Below are positions 49,347-59,381 of a stretch of DNA of 64,000 bases, in pieces. The stretch covers positions 193,661,001 to 193,725,000 of the forward strand of contig NC_092337.1 of NCBI RefSeq assembly GCF_046630445.1, in the 5' to 3' direction. Numbering within the stretch: the stretch's first letter is position 1; each line of letters starts with the position of its first letter. The notes below the pieces were generated by a model. That model was not told the DNA's origin and did no database searches. It saw nothing but the letters and a program-made list of their open reading frames with translations. The DNA comes from Rutidosis leptorrhynchoides (Eukaryota > Streptophyta > Magnoliopsida > Asterales > Asteraceae). Made by a program: the position numbers and the translations under genes.

Positions 49347-51343
49347 TGATAATGCTAAAAACGAACATATATTTCATAGCATTATTCCTCAAGAAAGACA
49401 AGTTTTTAGTTGCAATTGTTCTATTTAAAAGTGATATTCGTTTAAATAATAAAAGGTGAAGACAAAAGACAGATTCGACGAATTGAAGACGCAAACGACC
49501 AAAAAGCTCAAAAGTACAAAATACAATCAAAGAAGTTCCAATTATTGATAAGAAACGTCTCGAAATTACAAGAGTACAAGATTCAAAACGCAAAGTACAA
49601 AATATAAAATTGTACGCAAGGACGTTCGAAAATCCGGAACCGGGACCAGAGTCAACTCTCAACGCTCGACGCAACGGACTAAAAATTACAAGTCAACTAT
49701 GCACATGAATATAATATAATATATAAATAATTCTTAAAAATTATATATATATTATATTAATATTTAAAACCGTCGGCAGACTAAGATCCAATTTGGAGTG
49801 AGCTGTATTTTCAAACTCCGCGACTCGCGGAGTTTGAAGGCAAAAAATGCCGCGAGTCGCGGAGTATCCCTGAACTCAATTCCCTATAAAGCCAACCGAA
49901 TTCTGATCATTTTTCACATCCAATATATCCATCCATCTATCTAAATGTATATATTTATATTTATATTTTAATTTTAATTTTAATTTTAATTTTAATCCTA
50001 ATAATAAAGGTATGTTAGCAAATGTTGTAAGGGTGTAAGTCAAAATTCTGTCCGTGTAACGCTACGCTATTTTTAATCATTGTAAGTTATGTTCAACCTT
50101 TTTATATTAATGTCTCGTAGCTAAGTTATTATTATGCTTATTTAATCCGAAGTAATCATGATGTTGGGCTAATTACTAAAATTGGGTAATTGGGCTTTGT
50201 ACCATAATTGGGGTTTGGAAAAAAGAACGACACTTGTGGAAATTAGACTATGGGCTATTAATGGGCTTTATATTTGTTTAACTAAATGATAGTTTGTTAA
50301 TGTTAATATAAAGATTTACAATTGGGCGTCCCTATAAATTACCATATACACTCGATCGGACACGATGGGCGGGGTATTTATATGTACGAATAATCGTTCA
50401 TTTAACCGGACACGGGAATGGATTAATAGCCACTAGAATAATTAAAACAGGGGTGAAATTATGTACAAGGACACTTGGTATAATTGATAACAAAATATTA
50501 AAACCTTGGGTTACACTCAGTCGACATCCTGGTGTAATTATTAAACAAAGTATTAAAATCTTGTTACAGTTTAAGTCCCCAATTAGTTGGAATATTTAAC
50601 TTCGGGTATAAGGATAATTTGACGAGGACACTCGCACTTTATATTTATGACTGATGGACTGTTATGGATAAAAACCAGACGGACATATTAAATAATCCAG
50701 GACAAAGGACAATTAACCCATGGGCATAAAACTAAAATCAACACGTCAAACATCATGATTACGGAAGTTTAAATAAGCATAATTCTTTTATTTCATATTT
50801 AATTTCCTTTATTTTATATTTAATTGCACTTCTAATTATCGCATTTTATTTATTGTTATTGTATTTAATTGCACTTTTAATTATCGTACTTTTTAATTAT
50901 CACAAGTTTATTTTATCGCACTTTTATTATTTGCAATTTCATTATCGTTATTTACTTTACGCTTTAATTTAAGTCTTGTATTTATTTTTAATATTTTACA
51001 TTTGGTTTTAACTGCGACTAAAGTTTTAAAATCGACAAACCGGTCATTAAACGGTAAAAACCCCCTTTATAATAATAATATTACTTATATATATATTTGT
51101 ATTTTTATATAAGTAAACTAATATAGCGTTAAGCTTTGTTTAAAGATTTTCCATGTGGAACGAACCAGACTTACTAAAAACTACACTACTGTACGATTAG
51201 GTACACTGCCTATAAGTGTTGTAGCAAGGTTTAAGTATATCCATTCTATAAATAAATAAATATCTTGTGTAAAATTGTATCGTATTTAATAGTATTTTCC
51301 TGCTAAAATTAATAGTATTTCGTACACCCCGCTGCAAACATCA
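49347..51343 (+). repeat. 3' LTR of element B
   Basis: 1997 bp. GC-word pair at 49810-49864 (cores 49818 and 49850, 32 bp apart). Followed by target duplication CCCAC (51344-51348). Confidence 0.95.
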
Positions 51344-51348
51344 CCCAC

Positions 51349-53302
51349 CAATGTTAGAGGAGTTAGGAGTTTTCTAGGGCATGCCGGTTTTTACCGACGT
51401 TTCATAAAAGATTTTTCTAAAATTGCCACTCCTATGAATAAACTCCTAGAAAAGGATGCTCCATTCATCTTTTCAGATGAATGTATCAAATCTTTTAATA
51501 TTCTTAAAGAGAAACTCACTAATGCGCCGATCATGATAACACCAAATTGGAATCTACCATTTGAACTAATGTGCGATGCAAGTGATTTTGCAATGGGAGC
51601 CGTTTTAGGTCAAAGGATTGAAAAATAATTTCAACCTATATATTATGCTAGTAAGACGTTACAAGGAGCACAAACGAACTATACAACTACTGAAAAAGAA
51701 CACCTTGCTATTGTCTTTGCTTTTGACAAATTTCGATCATATCTCGTTCTAGCAAAAACGGTGGTCTATACCGACCATTCTGCTCTTAGATACCTATTTT
51801 CAAAACAAGATGCTAAACCAAGATTAATCCGTTGGATCTTACTCTTACAAGAGTTTGATATTGAAATCCGAGATAAAAGAGGAGCAGAAAATCTCGCCAC
51901 TGATCATCTTTCTCGTCTTGAAAATCCTGAGTTAGAAGTTCTAAATGAATCGGCCATACAAGACAACTTTCCTGATGAATATCTATTGAAGATAGATTAT
52001 AAAGAAATTTCATGGTTTGCAGACTATGCAAACTACTTAGTTTGTGGATTCCTTGAAAAAGGATTATCGTACCAAAAATGAAAGAAATTCTTCAGTGATA
52101 TAAAACACTATTTTTGGGAAGATCCACATCTGTTTAAAAGTTGTCCCGATGGAATAATACGCCGATGTGTATTTGGAGATGAAGCTAGTAAAATTTTAAA
52201 CCATTGTCACACACGACCAACAGGAGGGCATTATGGGCCTCAACTAACAGCAAGAAAAGTTTATGATGCTGGATTCTATTGGCCTACAATTTACAAAGAC
52301 GCACACCTTCTTTGCAAATCCTGTGATGCTTGTCAAAGGGCCGGAAAAATAAGTCAACGTGATGAAATGCCACAAAATGCCATCCAAGTATGTGAAGTAT
52401 TTGACATTTGGGGTATTCACTTTATGGGTCCATTTCCAAAATCTCATAATAATCTATATATACTCGTAGCCATTGATTATGTATCTAAATGGGCGGAAGC
52501 ACAAGCTCTCCCAACTAACGATGCACGAGTTGTAGTCAACTTTTTAAAACGTCTTTTTGCAAGGTTTGGAACACCGAAAGCTTTAATAAGTGATCGGGGT
52601 ACTCATTTCTGTAATAATCAACTTAAGAAAGTTCTTAAAAGATATGGAGTAACTCATAAAATCTCCACCGCATATCATCCACAAACAAGTGGACAAGTTG
52701 AAAATACCAACCGAGCTTTAAAACGTATTCTAGAGAAAACCGTAGGATCAAATCCGAAGGAATGGTCCATTAAATTGGAGGATGCACTCTGGGCTTTTAG
52801 AACATCCTACAAAACTCCAATTGGAACCACACCTTTTAGACTTGTTTATGGAAAAGCATGTCATCTTCCAGTAGAAATTGAACACAAAGCATTTTGGGCT
52901 TTGAAGACATGTAATCTTGATTTACATGAAACTGGACGTCTACGGTTAAGTCAACTAAACGAATTAGAAGAATTAAGACATGAAGCATACGATAATTCGT
53001 TAATCTATAAGGAAAGAATAAAAAAATGGCATGATAAAAGAATCAGAAGTTTAAAAGAATTTAAAGAAGGAGACAGAGTTCTTCTTTTCAATTCACGATT
53101 CAAGCTATTTCCTGGAAAATTGAAATCAAGATGGTCTGGACCATTCATAGTCAAAAGAGTTTTCCCATACGGAACGATAGAATTAATAAATTCAAATGGG
53201 ATTGAATTTAAAGTTAATGGTTACAGAGTTAAACACTACATAGATAGTCCAATGGAATTCGATAATGAAGTTAATCACAATTTCGACACCACAGCTAACT
53301 AA
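51349..53302 (+). pseudogene. gag-pol of element A, 3' part
   Basis: Continues exactly from 34338 once one CCCAC is removed (CAT CCC ACC AAT GTT), encoding the RT end, RNase H and integrase. Stops: 51626-51628 (TAA; B has CGA) and 52079-52081 (TGA; B has CGA). The first catalytic Asp of integrase is His: CAC at 52418-52420 (GIHFMGPF) where B has GAC. The zinc site and the later D and E are present. The last domain ends with the usual [11 protein letters not shown] block. With B removed the full frame is 5604 nt, the same as in B, so there has been no net indel. Confidence 0.93.
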
Positions 53303-53465
53303 GTGTGGGGAGAATCAAGTCTTTAAAGGATAATATGTATTTCTGTTAGAGTTAGATTGTCTGTTTTCATGTAGTTCTCGAAAATGGAACCCGAATGGTC
53401 TTTCCCTAGCAGACCCTAAAGAACTAGTCTTCTCCCCCCATTCTGAATTTTTATTTTTTTAGGAA

Positions 53466-53882
53466 ATGAAGACTGCCTGTGAACTAAACCATGGTCTAAT
53501 GCTACACGCTTTGATCACTAAACGTAATAATGACACACTATCGAGTGAAATAGTATCAGTAATCAGAGAAAGATTGGACGGAGTAAGAAAAGAATCCAGA
53601 TGCGAAGATAATAAGTTACAATTTGGTAAAGGAAAATCAAAATCCGCAGCGAAAAGAAGAGCACGACACCTAGAACGATGTCACAAATGCGGAAAATGGT
53701 CACATGGAGGTAAATGTTCAAATAATCAAACCTATTCAAATACCGAATTTGTTACTTTATGCAGAGACGGACCGTTCATATGTTTAGAAGAAAAGACACT
53801 GAATGCTCGAGGTTACGCCTATGTAGCTATGGAAAACCAATTAAACCGACTATCTTATGAATGGGATAGATCATATAACTAA
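53466..53882 (+). CDS. Basic zinc-knuckle accessory ORF of element A
   Basis: Intact 138-residue frame starting MKTACELNHG, 163 bp after gag-pol. The middle is strongly basic (GKGKSKSAAKRRARHLER, about residues 57-74), followed directly by CHKCGKWSHGGKC (CX2CX4HX3C), one residue shorter than a canonical CCHC knuckle. The C-terminal third is neutral (GYAYVAMENQLNRLSYEWD). The arginine-rich stretch plus knuckle suggests nucleic acid binding and possibly nuclear import; this is inference. I do not recognise a named family. It sits in its own ORF outside gag, which is unusual. A consensus 5' splice site CAG-GTAAGT follows at 53896-53903. B has a copy with one stop. Confidence 0.75.
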   Translation: MKTACELNHGLMLHALITKRNNDTLSSEIVSVIRERLDGVRKESRCEDNKLQFGKGKSKSAAKRRARHLERCHKCGKWSHGGKCSNNQTYSNTEFVTLCRDGPFICLEEKTLNARGYAYVAMENQLNRLSYEWDRSYN

Positions 53883-53895
53883 GAATACTATCTCA

Positions 53896-53903
53896 CAGGT
53901 AAG
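53896..53903 (+). promoter_or_regulatory. Consensus 5' splice site after the accessory ORF
   Basis: CAG-GTAAGT, 16 bases after the accessory ORF stop; B has CAG-GTATGT at the same place. A candidate donor for an mRNA that joins this region to the ATHILA-ORF gene. Confidence 0.4.
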
Positions 53904-55083
53904 TCTGTACAGTTTTTATTTTTTATTTATTTTTATTTTTAACCTTTTGATAATAAACGCTAATTTGTTCGCTATAAAATATTAAATTGGTATTAAATAA
54001 AATTAGGTTTGGCGACCGAAATTATTGATATCATTCAAAAATTTATTACATCACTGCGAAATTTAACGTTTATTCTTAAGGTATAAATATCTTTAAACAA
54101 TCAACACAAAATATTTCAAAAATTCGTCATGAGTTAAATTAGGTCTTGAAACCGAAATTACTTTACCGAAAAGAGGGGCGTATATTTTTGATAATATTTG
54201 ATTGATTAAAGTGGGATAAAAAGCCAAAAATATTTTTAATTTTATTTTTACCATATTTTTAAAATTAATATATAAATCTTAAATTAATATTGTAAACTTT
54301 GTAAAAACAATATATTTAAAATTGTAAATATTTGAAAAATATAATATAAGTTTGGTGTAATTTTATAATATGAATTTTTAAATTAAGTTTGGTGTGAATT
54401 TTTAATTTTTAAAAATAAGAATTTTTAATTTTATGCATTTCAAATTTTAAGTTTGATGTGAATTTTTAATATTAATTTTGAATTTTATGTATTTTTATTT
54501 TAAGTTTGGTGTGAATTTAAAAACAAAAATTTACTTTATCTCATTAAGTTAAAAATATGATTTTTAAAAATTCGTCGTAAGTTGAAGACTAGGTCTTTGA
54601 ACCGAAATTGCTTTACCCGAGGGAGGGACGAGAACTTTTATTATCATTATTTTTAATCTTATTGAATTAAAGTATGTCAAAAACATTTAAAAAAAACCCA
54701 AAAATCTTTACTTTTAAAAACCACACTTTAATTTGACAAATTTTAAAATTTTGTCGAGGGACAGACTAGGACAACGATCCGAAACGCCCTCACTCCTAAA
54801 TGAAAACAAAATTTTTAAAATTTACTTAATTATAAGTTTTATAAAGTATAAGGTTTTATATATAAAAAAAAAGTGAAATTACTGTAGCCGGCACCCCATG
54901 CGATCGCATGGGGTTTGCACTTGGAACCCATGCGATCGCATGGGGACCAAGTGCAGGCCTGATACATACAGCAGCCTGTTCTGTTTCTTCTTCACAAAAC
55001 ACACACATTTACGAAACTCACCCAAAAATTCACCAATTTTCGCCATTTTTCCACCGTAATTCGTCATTTTTCTTGCTCTAATC
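53904..55083 (+). other. Non-coding spacer of element A before the ATHILA ORF
   Basis: Counterpart of 44054-45244, with the same GTTTGGTGTGAATTT-type and ACCGAAATTACTTTACC-type modules. Ends with the GC-word pair and a 5' UTR-like C/T-rich stretch before the ATG at 55084. Confidence 0.55.
54894..54944. repeat. GC-word pair upstream of the ATHILA ORF, A
   Basis: CATGCGATCGCATG at 54897 and 54929, 32 bp apart. The first is extended to a 20-nt palindrome with CCC/GGG arms (54894-54913), the second to 18 nt. In the LTR the first word has GGC/GCC arms instead. Confidence 0.95.
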
Positions 55084-57266
55084 ATGCCTAGATTCTCATT
55101 CTTCAGCAAATTGGTAAAAATTACACCCCTAAACTCTATAAATTCCTAGTTTTTGTGATAATTACCAATTTTTTACCTAATGCAATTTTGTTAATTTCGA
55201 GTGTAATTAGTGTTAAAATGTTAGTATTTTATGCATGTATAACCTAGATTGATGCTATTTAACATGATTTGAAGCCAAAAACTTCAAAATTTTTAGAAAT
55301 CTAGGGTTTATGTTCTTGAGCAATTTGGGACTTTTTGATATAAACAGGTTATGGCCGATTTTTGTCATGAATTATTGCTAAATTGAGTAGTGTAACATGT
55401 TTAGATAGTTAAATGATCCAAACATTGATCCTAAACATGATTTTTGGAGATTAAAGTGGACTTTTTAAGTCCAAAATTCATGAACTTGATTAATTTGATA
55501 TATTTGCCAGTTGAGACTTGTTTAATTATTAGTAATGAATATTTTGACATGTTATTTAAGTAAAATGCTTATGAATTTTGTATACATTTTCATATGTGCT
55601 TATTTGAAAAGTGTAGAATTGTGAAAAATTGTGAAAATGTGTATAAGTTTAATTTTGATTTAACATGTTATAGTGATTGTTTTAAGTTGTTATTTTGCTA
55701 ACACTAATGCATATTTGGATGCACAAATTTTGTGTTTAATGTGTTTTGCAGAAAGCCGATACTGGAGGTTCAGGAGCATCATCATCTAGACGACCAGCAC
55801 CAGAACCAGAACCAGAAATGCAACACGAACAAGAACCACAACAGGAACAACAACAGCCTGATCAGCACATACCTTATTATGATCCGGTACAGTTTGTTGA
55901 TGAATTCATAGTATTCCCAATGAGGCCGCCAGTAGAATTCCCAACGATTCCTGAGCACACTCTGCATCCTAATCTGAGATTTGATAGGAGATGGAGAGAT
56001 TACGAGACATATCAAAGGAACAAATTCAAATTGGTAACAAAAAATGTAGAGGTGCCAAGAGTAATCGATTGGGCCCCTTTGGAAACGGTCCATCTAGCTG
56101 ACCGTGTTAGACAGCTTTTAGTTCAAAGGTATGGCAGTTCTTCTTTTACAGATTGGGAACGTCTTTTCACCATTCGTAGACCTGTATATAAGGAATGGTG
56201 TGTTGAGTTGATGAGTACTGTATCACTTGATACAAATATAGTTAGAATAGATGATAGAAGATTTCTTAGGTTTATCCTTGGCGGTAGGATGTACAGAATG
56301 TCCATGTTGGACATGGCCAGGGCATTACAGATATATACTCCTGGTGAGTTGCTATTACCCGATTGTACAAATTTGATTCATTATGGTGAAAGGGTAGATA
56401 GTAACTTTGACGCTGACGCCATTTGGAGGCGTATGTCACATTTTGATGTTTTTACGCGAGCAGGAGGACACTCCTATACACATATTGACAGAGCCGAGCT
56501 TCGTATTATTCATAGATTTTTGGCTAACTCGATTACACAGAGAGGTCATAATAAAGAAAAAATTACCTTACATGATTTATTCTACCTAAAGTGTATTCGG
56601 GATCCTAGAAGCTTTGTCAATATCCCTTACTGTGTTGCTTTTTATTTATCTAAAATGGTAGAGGGAATGCAGGACGGGAGTATAATAGGAGGAGGTATTT
56701 TTGTTACTCTCATTGGAGAGTATTTAGGTGTTGATAGGAACCAAAGGGGTCCATTACAGCTTTGTAGAGAACAGGTTGAGCCCTTAGGATTAAAAGTTTA
56801 TGTGGGTGCTAAGGTATTGAAAAGTAGACGTAACCAGGCAGTACCCTATGAGGGATCTCATCCTCAGGTAGAGAGAGGCTCAGACGAGGAAATGGAGGAG
56901 GCGGAAGACATTAGGGATGTCTTTCGAGATGCTATTCTTGACGTCCACGTTCGTATAGATGAGGAAGCAATGACGAACGCGGCCAGACATAGTATGTATG
57001 AGCAGTGGAACTCCGAGCGAGTATACGAGGATTATAGGCGACGCCAACACGATAGCTGGTTAGTTCATCAGCACCAAATCATGAGCCAGCTATCATATCA
57101 GGTACCAAATAACTATGTACCTACTCGACCTGCTCATTTTCCGCCACATAGCCCCGATATCCGACCACCCTTTAACCGGTGTGACTATAACCAAGCCTAT
57201 CAAAACACCTATAACCAACAATGGAACCCACCTGACGAGATGAACTGGAACCCATATCCAGACTGA
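55084..57266 (+). CDS. Spliced ATHILA-ORF1-type gene of element A
   Basis: Exon 1 is 55084-55113 (MPRFSFFSKL), intron 55114-55751 (638 bp, GTAAAA...TTTTGCAG, phase 0), exon 2 55752-57266; predicted product 514 residues, uninterrupted. The N-terminus is Gln/Glu/Pro-rich (about residues 18-48). The conserved core, about 75-370, holds LHPNLRFDRRW, FLRFILGGRMYRMSMLDMA, AELRIIHRFLANSITQRG and GGGIFVTLIGEYLGV, the layout of the ATHILA ORF-1 family. An acidic segment (about 385-395) and a Tyr/Pro/Asn-rich C-terminus follow. Position 3' of integrase is where some Athila elements are said to have an env-like gene, but there is no signal peptide or membrane segment. Function is unknown. Both A and B share the exon structure, which supports the splice model. 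Confidence 0.8.
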
Positions 57267-59381
57267 TTTAGTTCCATTTGGTTATTTTTATGATTTTTAT
57301 GTTTTTATCTTTTGACTTTTTCATGTTTAAACTTATGTTATTGGATATATTTGTGTAATTTTTATTATTATTGTGTACTAATATTTCATATTTAGAATTT
57401 GAAAGTGGGATATTAAGTCCCATTTCAAATTGCCATGCATGATTATATTTGTATGTATGTATATTGTCAATTGTACAAAACAGGGTAAAACAACGCATTT
57501 TCAAAGACTGGCATTAAGTTCAGCAAAAGCTACTAATTTTGATGACAAGATGACAAATAAATGTGATGTAGCAACAGACGAAATGAACAAATGATATGCA
57601 CCATTTATCATTCAGCAACCAAACGCCAATATGTTTGGAAACTTTGGTAAAATTTAATCATTTTTACGCTAATCACCCTCAATAATTTAAATTGTTACTG
57701 ATTTCTTGCAAATGAGGGCATTGCAAGATCTTAAGTGTGGGAAGGGGTTAAATTCTTTCGGATTTTTAAAATTTTTATCTTAAACACTTGGTTACCATTA
57801 AAAATACTAGTAACGTAGTAGTTGTATTAGAATCTAGTGCTCTCTGAAGATAAAGAACAGCCCTAGTCTTATATACTGACTACCCAAATCTAGTAAAATT
57901 TTTCAAAATTTTCAATTAAATGAACTCAAAATCATGTTTATACATATTTATGAACGATAAAACTAGGTGTTAACACCGAAATTATTGTTAGCTCAGAAAG
58001 GACATAAATTGAGAAACAAACCAAAATGTTAAAATTCATTTAAAATGGAATAGAGGACAATAAAAAAAAAATAAAAAAATAAAAGCCAAGTGTGGGAAAA
58101 ATTACCAAGTTATCTTAAAACATATGTCACATATTTCTGTAACAAATAACTGAAAATACTTTTGCTTTGGACTATACTAAACTATTTTACCCGATGAAAG
58201 AAAAGAAGAGATGGATCTACACGATGAATCAATTCCATCATTAAAAGGAAGTAAAGTCTTCCGAAAAAGAAACGTGATTCTTGATTTAGGTCAAGAAGTT
58301 GTCGTCCAGACCAGCTGTAGGTTGACGAAAAACCTAGAAAAGTCATCACTAAAATCAGCAGGAAATCCACGGACCTCAGCATTAAACAGGGTTGCCAAGT
58401 GGTCAGATTTATCCTAACCATGAGAAGGATTTATCTTGTAAAATGGGGGGCACCATGCAAATTAGCTGGATAAGACTAATGAATCAGATCCCCAGAAAGG
58501 ATAATCTCCTTAAAAGATCAAAAATCAGCTTTTAAGCCTGATATTACTCAATCCTTGAGATTGACCTTAAAGATTGAGAATTACAAACTCATGGAATTCA
58601 ATGATATCTAAACTCGAGCCTGAACGAGAAAATATTTTGATCAAAATTACAAACCGATTTGTTTTCTAAAAACCTATTTTCAATGCGTTCATTACCATTG
58701 AACGTAAAATCCTAGGAATTCACCTGGAATTCATTAGGTCACCTGAACCAAATCGGGTGTCAACCGTAAGAACGGTGGTTGCATAGCATGGTCAAAGACA
58801 GGACTTTGTGCCAGACCAAAAAAAATCATAAGGGTGAGCTTTACTATTGCTCCTACCAAGGATAGTAATTGCGTCCGACACGTTATAGACCATAATTAAA
58901 AGCATGTCAGGGGACATTGCCTTAACAGTTGCTTGTTCAATGCTTTCCTTTACAACTGGACGGTAGTTTACCGAAAGGTAATATACGGGACAAGTAAACT
59001 GGACGTGTTGCTTTCCAAATACAAGGTTAGCAAGTGGGTGACACAAAACCATAAGTTTTGAGCTAAAATTTTCAAATCTGAAACCCACCAAACCCACAAA
59101 AATATTTTGCAAACACCGGTGAAGGGTTATTCCGGAAAACTTATCTAGGGTAAAAACTAGATTTAATTTTCAAAAGATCAAATGTTTTCATAAAGATCCA
59201 ATTTCCTTAATGGATCTAAATTTTTATAGTCATGTGGGACTGTAAACCATATCGTTACTACCATTGTTTATACCGCCGTATAGAAATCACTGATGTACAA
59301 AGTGTGAAGAATAAAGAAGTGATTCTAGTATTTCAAGACGATATTGCTTGAGGACAAGCAACGCTCAAGTGTGGGAATATT
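57267..59381 (+). other. 3' UTR and polypurine tract of element A
   Basis: Counterpart of 47270-49346. AAGTGTGGG at 57733, 58088 and 59367; the last is the tract before the 3' LTR. Confidence 0.7.

Larger units (their letters stand above)
34339..51343 (+). mobile_element. Element B: Athila retrotransposon nested in A
   Basis: 17,005 bp with LTRs 34339-36336 and 49347-51343 and perfect target duplications CCCAC. It is inserted in the RT-RNase H part of element A's pol gene. Same layout as A: tRNA-Asp-type primer site, leader, gag-pol, small zinc-knuckle ORF, spliced ATHILA-ORF gene, 3' UTR, PPT. Gag-pol has two in-frame stops and the accessory genes have three more. It is the youngest insertion in this nest. 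Its GC words (CCGCGACTCGCGG) differ from those of A. Confidence 0.96.

Noticed and set aside
55084..57266. Envelope gene downstream of integrase
   Set aside because: No signal peptide, transmembrane segment or cysteine-rich ectodomain; the core fits the ATHILA ORF-1 family.
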